Shown here in pieces: positions 1 through 7,235 of a stretch of DNA of 35,985 nt (position 1 is its first letter; each line of letters opens with the position of its first letter). The notes under the pieces are model-generated. The model had not been told where the DNA came from. It saw only the letters and a list, made by a program, of their open reading frames with translations, and did not search any database. The position numbers were made by a program, and so were the translations under genes. The DNA is from CAYMLQ01 sp964390795 (GTDB taxonomy: Bacteria > Verrucomicrobiota > Kiritimatiellia > RFP12 > UBA1067): positions 1 to 35,985 of the forward strand of contig CAYMLQ010000017.1 in assembly GCA_964390795.1 (NCBI GenBank). The letters run 5' to 3'.

Positions 1-25
1 TCTCGAAAAAGGGGAATAGAACACA

Positions 26-253
26 ATGGACACATCCATGACAGGTGCCGGGTTAGCCGTTATCGCGGGCATTGCCATGGGGCTATCGGCCGCGCCGATC
101 AAATTCATGACGAAATACCGTTATGAACACTGGGCGTTTATTAATTCCTTTTTGTCGTTAGTCGTGTTGCCGTGGTTTTTGGCCCAGCAGAGAGACGGGT
201 GGTTTGACACAAGTAGGAAAAACCCGGCAAGATGCGGCAAATCAACGGGTTAG
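26..253 (+). pseudogene. RhaT-like sugar/proton symporter, N-terminal fragment cut by the phage left end
   Basis: The first ~58 codons encode a glycine-rich hydrophobic N-terminus (GLAVIAGIAMGLSAAPIKFM, then FINSFLSLVVLPWFLA). This resembles the first two membrane segments of the L-rhamnose/proton symporter (RhaT, DMT superfamily), normally about 340 residues with ten membrane helices. The start at 26 follows a GGGGAA purine stretch. The frame passes into the phage end repeat at about 201 and stops at 253 after ~17 phage-encoded residues, so no functional transporter is possible. The missing remainder of the gene does not appear beyond the right end. The family call rests on a short stretch and is moderate; the truncation is seen directly. 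Confidence 0.6.
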
Positions 254-328
254 GCAAAAAAACAGCCCCGAATCTGGTTTGACACAGATCGGGGCTTGAA
301 ACGGGCATAATGCCCTAGGTTTAACACA
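201..328 (+). repeat. Left-end transposase-binding-type repeats (L1, L2, L3)
   Basis: Three direct copies of an 11-mer are present: GGTTTGACACA at 201-211 and 276-286, and GGTTTAACACA (one mismatch) at 318-328. They start 75 and 42 bp apart. The same motif occurs inverted twice at the right end. The arrangement parallels the three MuA-binding sites at the left end of Mu, which are also unevenly spaced. Binding by the transposase at 2790-4841 is inferred. Confidence 0.8.
256..296 (-). terminator. Intrinsic terminator of the leftward early operon
   Basis: Read on the minus strand, AGCCCCGATCTG pairs with CAGATTCGGGGCT (one bulged base) and is followed by a GTTTTTTT tract at 256-263, a good rho-independent terminator. 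It lies just past the last early gene, whose stop is near 333, and would keep early transcripts out of the host gene. The hairpin loop contains the L2 end repeat, so one segment serves two apparent purposes. Confidence 0.75.
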
Positions 329-332
329 ACTA

Positions 333-956
333 TCAGGCAGAGGCCGACAGCTTGCGCACAGGCGCGTCAGGAGGGCTCGACGTGGCGTCGGCTGGCAATC
401 CGGCATCAACCCTAGCCTTGACCATTGAAAGCGCCACAAACGCCGCATAGCGCTGGGCGTGAACGCCACGGAAGCACCACGGTGCGCCCGCAGTAGGAAG
501 CAGCCGGAGCGCGATCCCATCCCGCTCGCAAAGACGCCGGATGCGGGTGTCGAGAATCTGAAGGCAGCACCACAAGCGGGGGGCCGGAGCGTCGGCAAAC
601 TCAGTCGGCTGCAATCCGGCCTGCCGATAGATCCCGGCGATGTACTCAGACCCGACCCCTGTCTTCTCGATGAATTGCAAGTCGGTTGCAAGCCCGGACA
701 AAACCCACCTCAGACGACGCTCGGCGCACGAGGTGAAATAACCCACCGCGTCCATGTCGAAAGCGAGCGTCGCGAAGTGGAGCATGAGCGCCTCGTAACC
801 CCAAACCTTATCGACCAAACTGGTGGAGGCCGGATAGCCAGCGACCACCATCTGGTGTTTGCGCCACTCATCGAACGGCATGCGCGGCGACTCACGGTCA
901 TAGGCCGCACGGGCAAGCTTGAAAAACTTAGGTCTCTGCGCTGATGTTAGAGGCAT
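333..956 (-). CDS. Unknown early protein, last gene of the leftward operon
   Basis: This encodes 207 residues. The ATG at 956 lies 4 bp after the Dam stop, and its ribosome site (AGGTGA) overlaps that stop, so the two are coupled. The N-terminal half is basic and helical (RPKFFKLARAAYDRES, then MPFDEWRKHQMV), followed by a conserved-looking RRLRWVLSGL segment and ILDTRIRRLCER near residue 135. No signal peptide or membrane segment is seen. The position and the compact helical pattern recall the small Mu gp16-type (DUF1018) early proteins, but I cannot align it convincingly, so the function is unknown. Confidence 0.75.
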   Translation of the reverse strand: MPLTSAQRPKFFKLARAAYDRESPRMPFDEWRKHQMVVAGYPASTSLVDKVWGYEALMLHFATLAFDMDAVGYFTSCAERRLRWVLSGLATDLQFIEKTGVGSEYIAGIYRQAGLQPTEFADAPAPRLWCCLQILDTRIRRLCERDGIALRLLPTAGAPWCFRGVHAQRYAAFVALSMVKARVDAGLPADATSSPPDAPVRKLSASA

Positions 957-960
957 GGTG

Positions 961-1728
961 TCACCTGTTTTGAATGAGCAGTTCCGTCACGCGTTGCTTG
1001 GCGTCCAGACCTGTCGAGTAGCTCGTCTGAGTCTCGCTGATCTTGAACCGCTTGAACGTCTCCCGGATCTGCGGGTGGTTGTTTAGGGTGAGAATGAAGC
1101 GGCCCTGAATCCCGGCGAGCAGATCGGCCAGCTCGTCGTAACGTTCCTGCGGGAACGGAACCTCGTACCCGGCCACGTTCAGGTAAGGCGGGTCGATAAA
1201 GAACAGGGTCTCTTTGCGGTCATAACGCCGGATGCAATCCAGCCCGTCAAGGTGCTCGACGTTCACGCGTGCGAGGCGCATGTGAACGTCCAGCAGATCG
1301 GATTGAATTGAACCGATGTCCAGCTTCGGCGAGGAGGTCGCAGAGTAACCGTAAGTGCGGCCCTTGACCTTGCCACCAAAGCTGAGACGCTGGAGGTAAT
1401 AGTACCTCGCAGCGCGTTCAAGATCGGTCAGGGTTTCCGGCCGTTCAAGCTTGTGCCACTCGAACATCTGCCGTGAAACGATGGCCGTGCGATACAGGTC
1501 AACGAACGGGAGGTAGTGCTTCTGGATCACGCGCCAGAAAGACACCAGCTCGCCGTCCGCATCATTGATCACTTCGCACTCGGACACCTCCGGATCTTTG
1601 CCGAACAGAATCCAAGCGGCTCCACAGAACGGCTCGCAATAACAGACGTGCTTTGTCTTGTGGATCATCGGAACGATGGTCTTAACTAAACGGCTATTTC
1701 CCCCCATGTAACTTAGTGGACTTTTCAT
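961..1728 (-). CDS. D12-class DNA adenine N6-methyltransferase (Dam-like)
   Basis: The protein has 255 residues from the ATG at 1728, which has a GGGGGAGAG ribosome site; an upstream in-frame ATG at 1761 lacks one. It starts with KSPLSYMGGNSRLV, typical of D12 methylases, has the AdoMet-binding motif CEPFCGAAWILF (residues 31-42) and the catalytic DPPY motif at residues 179-182 (FFIDPPYLNVAGYE). It should transfer a methyl group from S-adenosylmethionine to adenine N6, probably protecting phage DNA from host restriction or affecting transposition or regulation. It follows the MuB-like gene after a 130-bp gap with its own palindromes, so it may be separately controlled. The recognition site cannot be read from the sequence. 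Confidence 0.92.
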   Translation of the reverse strand: MKSPLSYMGGNSRLVKTIVPMIHKTKHVCYCEPFCGAAWILFGKDPEVSECEVINDADGELVSFWRVIQKHYLPFVDLYRTAIVSRQMFEWHKLERPETLTDLERAARYYYLQRLSFGGKVKGRTYGYSATSSPKLDIGSIQSDLLDVHMRLARVNVEHLDGLDCIRRYDRKETLFFIDPPYLNVAGYEVPFPQERYDELADLLAGIQGRFILTLNNHPQIRETFKRFKISETQTSYSTGLDAKQRVTELLIQNR

Positions 1729-1767
1729 TGCTCTCCCCCTTGTGAGATAATGACCGCGCAATCTGAT

Positions 1768-1842
1768 CTGCCACTGGCAGCGATGCGCGGCATCGGTTAT
1801 AGCGTTCGTGCGCTGTTTCGTTTGGCGGGGGTGGAGCCCCGC
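1768..1842 (-). promoter_or_regulatory. Candidate promoter/operator region for the Dam gene, with two adjacent palindromes and a GC hairpin
   Basis: The gap between the MuB-like and Dam genes contains two back-to-back perfect palindromes, CTGCCACTGGCAG (1768-1780) and CGATGCGCGGCATCG (1781-1795). A minus-strand TATAAC (1796-1801) sits directly upstream of them and could be a -10 element, although I see no good -35. Further upstream GCGGGG/CCCCGC (1825-1842) forms a hairpin without a U tract. Together these look like a weak stop for the transposition genes followed by a controlled start for Dam. This is a reading of sequence only. Confidence 0.4.
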
Positions 1843-1858
1843 TAGAACATCGCTGCCT

Positions 1859-2800
1859 CTACTCCTCGGTGTTGTCCGCGCCGATCAAATGGCGGGCCTC
1901 TGTGAACGCCTTGCCGGGCTTGCCGCGATACGCGTCGGTTTCACACAAACGGATCGCGATGCGCAGTTGCTTCTTGAGCGTGCGCAAGTGGCCCTGCTTG
2001 CGGGCGGTCTCGCGGGCCAGCGGCCCGATGTCGGAAGCGGCCTTGGGCCACATGGCCGCGATCATCTTGTCGCTGGCCTTGTCCAGCCACCCGCCCCGGT
2101 CGAGCATCTCGGCAATGTCCTGTTTGAAACCGATCCGGCTCGTCATCTGATCGTTCCCGCGCATCCGGTCAAGAACCTCCGGGTTTCCAACAAGGGCGAT
2201 ACTCACACCCGTCGCGTCGTGGAAGTCGAACAGCCAGCGCAGGCCGCTCATGTTCAGGCGCTGCGCGTTGTCCACGATGATCAGCCGTTCTGACCCTGTC
2301 AGCTTTTCCTTGAGGAACTCGCCGCGCTTCTGTTTCTTCGGGTCGTAGAACCGTGTCTCGATCTTCGCCCAGATCCCGGCGATCACCCCGTAAGCGTGTC
2401 CGTTGCCCTCGTCGGCCACGAAGTGGATCACCGTCTTGTGATCGTTGGCGTAGCGCTCGCACGCCGTGGTCTTCCCGATCCCGGCCGGGCCGTGGACAAG
2501 CCCGATGTCAGCGGCCTCCCGGATGATGTCGAAAACCATGTTGCACATCTTGATCGCTTCGGTGTCAAAGTAGATCTCTGCCCACGTCCGTTTGCGCTGG
2601 GCGCTGTCGAGCATGTCCAGCACGGCCCGCTCAAACTCTTCAAGATCACCGACAGGGGTGTCGCCGAAATACCGCGACACGAACGCCTCCGACTTTCCGA
2701 CGCGAGCGCCGAGGCGCTTGAGCGTCAGACCGTTCAGCTTCATGAACTCTTCCAGACGCGCCTTGATCTCCGGTGTAGCCTGTTTCTCGTTACCATTCAT
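1859..2800 (-). CDS. MuB-like AAA+ ATPase, transposition target-DNA activator
   Basis: The protein has 313 residues, close to MuB (312). The ATG at 2800 overlaps the end of the transposase gene by 11 bp and its ribosome site lies inside that gene; the longer frame up to 2860 is transposase coding sequence. An N-terminal helix-turn-helix (about residues 10-60, LKRLGARVGKSEAFVSRYF) precedes the ATPase with Walker A GPAGIGKT (104-111) and Walker B LIIVDNAQ (173-180, Asp177). In Mu, MuB binds target DNA with ATP, stimulates MuA and gives target immunity. The tight A-B coupling matches Mu. Confidence 0.92.
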   Translation of the reverse strand: MNGNEKQATPEIKARLEEFMKLNGLTLKRLGARVGKSEAFVSRYFGDTPVGDLEEFERAVLDMLDSAQRKRTWAEIYFDTEAIKMCNMVFDIIREAADIGLVHGPAGIGKTTACERYANDHKTVIHFVADEGNGHAYGVIAGIWAKIETRFYDPKKQKRGEFLKEKLTGSERLIIVDNAQRLNMSGLRWLFDFHDATGVSIALVGNPEVLDRMRGNDQMTSRIGFKQDIAEMLDRGGWLDKASDKMIAAMWPKAASDIGPLARETARKQGHLRTLKKQLRIAIRLCETDAYRGKPGKAFTEARHLIGADNTEE

Positions 2801-4841
2801 TGCCTGATTCCTTCGTTGATTTTGTGCTGCTGGACGCCTTAGCCAGGGCGACCAACGCACGGCCTGTTTCTTTGTTGTTAACCTGCTGGCGTTTGCCCGG
2901 CTTACGCGGCACGGTCAAGCCCTCCAGCAGCAGATTGGTTTGTTCGCGGCGTGCCTCCATCTCTTCGGAGCGCTCGGCGTGGCGCTCGCGCAGAGGGGCC
3001 GCTTGTGAAGCAATCATGCGGGCCTGAGCCTCGACCATGATTCCCACCTGTTCATCGTTCATCGGATCGACTGAAGACCACGCCGGGGCGATGCCGAGAA
3101 CCGCACGCGTTCCCTTCTCCACGATCACCGCCTTGGTCAGATCCTGCGGCAGCACATAGAGGCCGTACTCGGCTCCGGGTGCCAGCTTGCAACCGCTACC
3201 GCCCGGCTGGGCCACCATCGCCACGAACCGCAGCTTGACGGCGCACCCGGTCAGATCCTTGTCTTGGAACTCAATCAGCCCGTTGTTGCCGACGCGCACG
3301 CTGCGGTAACACTCCTCGCCGAGGAAGTCGCACACGGCCCAGTGCGGCAGGCGCACAAGGTTCGCGCTGTTGGCCTTCCACACCTCGGCCGGGGACATCC
3401 GGCGCAGGCGGTAGAGCCCCGGCGTCATCAGGGCCAGCTTGCCGATCTGCTTCATGCTCTCCGGCAGCGTGGCGATGTCGCCCGCAGCACGCCAGTCGCC
3501 ACGGCCGTCGATTGACCACTCCTGAACCATCCAGTCGTTCTGCTCCCAGCCCTCCATGTTGTGCTCTTTGCGGGTATAGATGGCCTCGTACAAGTCGCGC
3601 ATGATCCGGCCGTAGGAGTTGATCGTCAGCGCCCCTCCGCACCAGAGCTGCTCGCGGTCAAACTCCGGAACCTGATCCCAGACCTTCATGATCTTCTCGA
3701 CGAACCGATCCAACCCGTAAAGCTGCTCCGGCTCGTCGACCCGGCTGAGACCGCCCGTCTGAGCGGGAAGGTTCGCGGCCTCGTAATGCGGCAGGCGGTG
3801 GCTCCCCTCAATCAGACCCTTGACCCGGAAGTTGCCGTGTCCCTGCCCGGAGAACATCCCGCGCAGCACCTGCTTGCCGAGGATCTCCGAAGTACGGAAG
3901 GTCACCGCTCCATCCGTCAGGCGGGTGATAAGCTGCTGATCCTCCTCGCTCAGACTGGCCGTGCCGTGCTCGATCACGAACACGCAGCCTTCCGGATGCC
4001 ACCCGACGTTACACAGGATGTGCGCGATCAGCGCTTTGAACTGTCCCTTGGACAATCCCTCCCGGCTCCCGTCGTCGCGCTGGATCTGCGGCTTGAGCCC
4101 CCAGCCCACCTTCATGGTGCTGGCCACGTCCACGCAAGAGAACTCCAGCGGGCGCAGCAGCTTGCGGTTCACGCCGGGAACCAGCACCTTCACGTCATGC
4201 CACATATCATCGAACTGGTAGATCCGTCCCGGAGCCAGCCCGACGCGGGTCGAGTAGACCGCAGGCGCGAACTGCCGTGCGGCCGTCAGACCCTTGCGCA
4301 TGGCCACCAGCTCAAACTTGGTGGACTTGAACTTGCGCATCGCGTTCGAGTAGAGCCAGCCGACCGGAGTCCAGTCCGTGGGACATTTCTCCGGAAGGCG
4401 CTCGTTGGGGTACTGCTTGGCCCACACTTCGCGCCACGTCCCGACCCCCGGTATATTCACCCCCCGGCGCAGGTCGCGAATCATGGCCCTCCACGCGGGC
4501 TTGCTGGCCCTCTGGTTTTCCTCGCAGTAACGTTTGAACGCCTCCGCAAAGCCCTTGCGGTCTTCGCTCGGCGTCTTGGGAACCTTGGCCCAGTTGACCA
4601 AGAACGTCCACGCCCGGCCGCTGGCCACCCAGCCGTGGTACTTTGCCCAGATCCGCTCCGGGCTCCAGCCACGGCGGTGGCCGTTGCGCATGGCCCATTC
4701 GCGGCACACGGCAGACTTGTTCTTGGCCGTGTCGATCTGAGTCATCACATCTTCCCAGACCACCACGTTGGCCCGCTCCTCGGCGGGCAGCGCGGCGAAC
4801 TCCGGGCATTGAATGCGGACTAACAGCGCGGGCGTTGACAT
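2790..4841 (-). CDS. MuA-like DDE transposase
   Basis: The protein has 683 residues (MuA has 663). The ATG at 4841 follows GGAGGT. The N-terminal ~170 residues are rich in Arg, Trp and Lys and look like the DNA-binding part (WSPERIWAKYHGWV; TWREVWAKQYPNERLP). The RNase H-like core begins near 205: IYQFDD (Asp211/212), then FVIEHGTASL (Glu291), then VKGLIEGSHR (Glu345). The 54-residue spacing between the last two resembles the Asp-Glu spacing in MuA. The second acidic residue seems to be Glu where MuA has Asp. The C-terminus is basic and may contact the MuB-like protein. It should bind the GGTTTGACACA end sites and carry out replicative transposition. Unusually, the gene reads outward toward the left end. 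Confidence 0.93.
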   Translation of the reverse strand: MSTPALLVRIQCPEFAALPAEERANVVVWEDVMTQIDTAKNKSAVCREWAMRNGHRRGWSPERIWAKYHGWVASGRAWTFLVNWAKVPKTPSEDRKGFAEAFKRYCEENQRASKPAWRAMIRDLRRGVNIPGVGTWREVWAKQYPNERLPEKCPTDWTPVGWLYSNAMRKFKSTKFELVAMRKGLTAARQFAPAVYSTRVGLAPGRIYQFDDMWHDVKVLVPGVNRKLLRPLEFSCVDVASTMKVGWGLKPQIQRDDGSREGLSKGQFKALIAHILCNVGWHPEGCVFVIEHGTASLSEEDQQLITRLTDGAVTFRTSEILGKQVLRGMFSGQGHGNFRVKGLIEGSHRLPHYEAANLPAQTGGLSRVDEPEQLYGLDRFVEKIMKVWDQVPEFDREQLWCGGALTINSYGRIMRDLYEAIYTRKEHNMEGWEQNDWMVQEWSIDGRGDWRAAGDIATLPESMKQIGKLALMTPGLYRLRRMSPAEVWKANSANLVRLPHWAVCDFLGEECYRSVRVGNNGLIEFQDKDLTGCAVKLRFVAMVAQPGGSGCKLAPGAEYGLYVLPQDLTKAVIVEKGTRAVLGIAPAWSSVDPMNDEQVGIMVEAQARMIASQAAPLRERHAERSEEMEARREQTNLLLEGLTVPRKPGKRQQVNNKETGRALVALAKASSSTKSTKESGNEW

Positions 4842-4853
4842 ACCTGACCTCCG

Positions 4854-5600
4854 TTACTTGTTCTTGTTACGGGCCTTCATCTCGCTGCTCAGCTTATCGG
4901 CAGCGGCCTTGAACCCGGCCCATGTGCTCTCAAGGTCGTCATCCGGCAGCAGCGTCCACGTCCCGTCCGCGACGTAATCGGCCGCGACGTTGACGACGCG
5001 GTTGGCCTCGGCGATGGAAGCCTCCACCTTCTCACGCTTGGTGAGGGGCTTCGGCGGCTCGGCGGGCTTGACCTTCTTGCGGTTGCGCTGCTGGATGTAG
5101 TCGGCCAGCATCTGGCTGAACGTCTGGCTGCTCTCGTCGGGGCTGGGGGCCGCTTCCTGCTTGGCCTTGCGCCCGCGCTTCGCGGGCTGCGCGGCGGGCT
5201 CCTCGTCGCCCGCTCCGAGTTGCAGGGGCTCGGGCGAGGCGATCATCAGGTTCATAACCTGCGTCGCGTCGTACTTGCTCAGCTCGGCCCAAGCCTGCTC
5301 CGGCGTCACGCCCTGCGTGTCCATGAAGTCGCGTGCCTGCGCCATGTAGCGCTGAAGCGTGCGCCCGCTCCGGTTGGGAAACAGCTCCATCATGCGGGCT
5401 TCCCACGTCGAGTGGTCGCTGAGCTGCTTGATGCACGTCAGCCCCACCCCGGCCCGCAGCATGCAGAACGTTCCGATCCCGGCCTGCGTCAGGTCGCTCG
5501 CCACGCTGTCCACCATCGAAGGGATATCCTTGACGGCCAGCATCGAAACTGCCGCGCCCGCCATCACTACCGCCGTCGTCACTTCTTTCTTCTGCTTCAT
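4854..5600 (-). CDS. DUF3102-like phage early protein
   Basis: The protein has 248 residues and its stop overlaps the ribosome site of the transposase gene, so the two are coupled. The N-terminal part has a hydrophobic stretch (TTAVVMAGAAVSMLAV, about 8-23). Residues about 50-95 contain LTCIKQLSDHSTWEARMMELFPNRSGRTLQRYMAQARDFM, the pattern of DUF3102-type proteins (…W…F.S.RT.QRYM.LA). A low-complexity Ala/Pro/Lys linker (about 130-180) and a C-terminal helix follow. DUF3102-like proteins are common in phage and mobile-element early regions, but their role is unsettled. Family confidence is moderate; function unknown. Confidence 0.65.
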   Translation of the reverse strand: MKQKKEVTTAVVMAGAAVSMLAVKDIPSMVDSVASDLTQAGIGTFCMLRAGVGLTCIKQLSDHSTWEARMMELFPNRSGRTLQRYMAQARDFMDTQGVTPEQAWAELSKYDATQVMNLMIASPEPLQLGAGDEEPAAQPAKRGRKAKQEAAPSPDESSQTFSQMLADYIQQRNRKKVKPAEPPKPLTKREKVEASIAEANRVVNVAADYVADGTWTLLPDDDLESTWAGFKAAADKLSSEMKARNKNK

Positions 5601-5629
5601 TGATCAGGTCTCTTTCTGTTTGGTTTTTG

Positions 5630-6136
5630 TTACGCGATCACATCGGTCTTGGGCTCGACCCAGAAGGTCTCGCTCTGTTTGATCCTCATGCCGTGCTGCG
5701 CGAGCACCGGCTCGCTCAGCTCATCCTTGGCCGCATCCTTGGAAACCTCTTCCTTGGTGCGGATGAACCCCGTCAGCCCGGCCTTGCGCAGGCTGTCGAT
5801 AACGGCCTCCCAGCTCCAGCGGTTGGACAGCAGAACCAGCGTCTTGTTGCCCCACCTGAACCCGAAGTTGGCGAGCGGCGTCTCGGCTCCCTGCCGTCCG
5901 GTCGGCAGCAGCTCGGCCCGGTTGTCTTTAGCGTAGGCTTCGGCCTTCGTCATGAGGGCGTCGATCTCGCTCTTGAGCATGTCGATGCCGGGGTTGTGCT
6001 CTTCCTGAACCTTCTGGATCAGCGCGTCGCGCTCGCTTTCGCGCCCGCGCCTCTGCACCTCCAGCCGGGCAATGCGGTCAACGGCCGCATCGAACTGTTC
6101 CCGCGTGTCGAAGGTCTCTGTCTTTACTCTGGCCAT
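5630..6136 (-). CDS. gam: Mu Gam-like host-nuclease inhibitor / DNA-end-binding protein
   Basis: The protein has 168 residues, matching Mu Gam (174). It has a long N-terminal coiled coil (EQFDAAVDRIARLEVQRRGRESERDALIQKVQEEH, about 13-48), then NFGFRWGNKTLVL (about 89-101) and a C-terminal WSWEAVIDSLRKAGLTGFIRTKEEV segment typical of the family. Gam is a Ku-like dimer that binds the ends of linear DNA and blocks exonucleases. The gene starts at 6136 behind AAAGGAG. Its place between an HTH gene and the transposase gene fits the early module of a transposable phage. Confidence 0.9.
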   Translation of the reverse strand: MARVKTETFDTREQFDAAVDRIARLEVQRRGRESERDALIQKVQEEHNPGIDMLKSEIDALMTKAEAYAKDNRAELLPTGRQGAETPLANFGFRWGNKTLVLLSNRWSWEAVIDSLRKAGLTGFIRTKEEVSKDAAKDELSEPVLAQHGMRIKQSETFWVEPKTDVIA

Positions 6137-6156
6137 GTTTCTCGGTCTCCTTTAAT

Positions 6157-6172
6157 GCGCCTTGCAAGGCGC
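6157..6172. promoter_or_regulatory. Perfect 16-bp palindrome upstream of gam
   Basis: GCGCCTTGCAAGGCGC, an 8+8 perfect palindrome, lies in the 39-bp gap between the HTH gene (6176-6538) and gam. It could be an operator or a short RNA hairpin affecting gam translation; there is no U tract. Confidence 0.35.
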
Positions 6173-6175
6173 GTG

Positions 6176-6538
6176 TTAGTTGCCACCCACGTTGCTGCGC
6201 TTCACGCGCAGCTCGGCGAGGGTCAGAAACTTTGTACGGTTCGGGTCATAGGGCCGGGTGCTGCGCACCACGATCCGGGCGTGCTGCCGCATCGCCTCGT
6301 CGTGACGGTTGGCGTATACGGCCAGCAGCGTCCCGTCTTTGACCCAGTTCTCAACCGTCCTGCGGCACACGCCGAGCATCAGGCGCTGCGCCTCCGGAAC
6401 GGTCACACTCTCTTTGTCGGGCAATCCGTCTGTGAGCAGGCGCACCGCGTCGGCCGTCTCGTCGGCCGCGACGGCCGCAGGCGACATGCCGGGGAAAAGG
6501 TACGCCTGTCCGGGCAGGTCTTTAGCGAGCATCGGCAT
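6176..6538 (-). CDS. Small helix-turn-helix DNA-binding protein
   Basis: The protein has 120 residues. Residues about 45-75 (VTVPEAQRLMLGVCRRTVENWVKDGTLLAVYANRHD) read as a helix-turn-helix of the excisionase/MerR-like type in which a hydrophilic loop follows the recognition helix. The C-terminus is basic (FLTLAELRVKRSN). It overlaps the preceding gene by 17 bp and uses the recurrent GAGGTGACC start context. It may regulate the downstream gam-A-B block or help at the ends, like small DNA-binding accessory proteins of transposable phages. The exact role is unknown. Confidence 0.65.
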   Translation of the reverse strand: MPMLAKDLPGQAYLFPGMSPAAVAADETADAVRLLTDGLPDKESVTVPEAQRLMLGVCRRTVENWVKDGTLLAVYANRHDEAMRQHARIVVRSTRPYDPNRTKFLTLAELRVKRSNVGGN

Positions 6539-6776
6539 AGGTCACCTCCCCGGCCTCGCACCGCGCATGGACGTTGGTAGCGTCCAGCAGCAGCCCGCAG
6601 CCTTCGCAGATTGAATAGGCCGCTATCGCCTCGTCTTCCCGGTGCTGGAGGTAGGCGCAAGTGGCCCAAGCCACCACACCGACCACCAGCATCACGAACA
6701 GCAGGCAGCCGTAACCGACGATCTGCATGTCCGCTTTCTGATTGCCCGCCTCTTCGTATGCCTGCTCTCCGTCCAT
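6522..6776 (-). CDS. Small single-pass membrane protein with C-terminal Cys pairs
   Basis: The protein has 84 residues from the ATG at 6776, behind AGGAGGG; upstream in-frame sequence lacks such a site. Residues about 20-45 (IVGYGCLLFVMLVVGVVAWATCAYL) form one membrane helix. The C-terminal region has ICEGCG and a later Cys (HARCEAGE), perhaps a small metal-binding knuckle. The last residues (GEVTYADAR) are dictated by the next gene's start signal. The function is unknown; small membrane proteins in early phage operons often act on the host envelope or in superinfection control. Confidence 0.65.
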   Translation of the reverse strand: MDGEQAYEEAGNQKADMQIVGYGCLLFVMLVVGVVAWATCAYLQHREDEAIAAYSICEGCGLLLDATNVHARCEAGEVTYADAR

Positions 6777-6789
6777 GATTGCCCTCCTG

Positions 6790-7224
6790 TTACTTCTTTG
6801 CGTAAAGCGTCTCGAACGCCTGCCTCGCGGCGGGTTTCCCCTTGCGCGGGCAAAACTGCGTGCGGCACACATAGAGCTGCTCCGCATCGCCCGGCTGCAT
6901 CGGAACCTTCTCTCCGGCCTCGTCGCACCATGCGCAGCGCACAACGCCGTCATCGGCCTGCGCCTCATCGGAAGACGCGACAAGGTTAACCGTGATCTCT
7001 TCCGTCACTTCAGGATCTTGCGTTTCCGGATGCACGTCGGCTTCGGCCTGCGCGGCCGCATCGGTTGCCAGCGCCTTGCGCAGATCCTCGCGCAGCCGTT
7101 TGCACGGGTCGCCGCAAGCGTCCCCGTATGTCTCCAGCGTGGCCAGTAGCATCACGCACGCGGAGCGGTTCAGCACGTAGCGCGTCCTCGGCATCTCCAC
7201 CGTCATTCGGAATTCAACGTTCAC
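6790..7224 (-). CDS. Hypothetical early protein with a C-terminal zinc-ribbon-like region
   Basis: The protein has 144 residues from the GTG at 7224, chosen because AGGAGGT lies 6 bp upstream; the longer frame to 7275 would overlap the preceding gene without a ribosome site. The N-terminal half is helical. An acidic stretch (residues about 66-95) leads to VVRCAWCDEAG and YVCRTQFCPRKGKP, two Cys pairs that could bind one zinc ion. No membrane segment is seen. Function unknown. Confidence 0.65.
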   Translation of the reverse strand: MNVEFRMTVEMPRTRYVLNRSACVMLLATLETYGDACGDPCKRLREDLRKALATDAAAQAEADVHPETQDPEVTEEITVNLVASSDEAQADDGVVRCAWCDEAGEKVPMQPGDAEQLYVCRTQFCPRKGKPAARQAFETLYAKK

Positions 7225-7235
7225 GGTGCTACCTC

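Noticed and set aside
459..944. Plus-strand frame opposite the last early gene
   Set aside because: No ribosome site; it crosses the coupled minus-strand gene, whose start signal is good.
3561..4823. 420-codon plus-strand frame opposite the transposase gene
   Set aside because: It is antisense to a clear MuA-like gene, with Pro/Arg/His/Leu-rich shadow composition typical of GC-rich DNA and no ribosome site.
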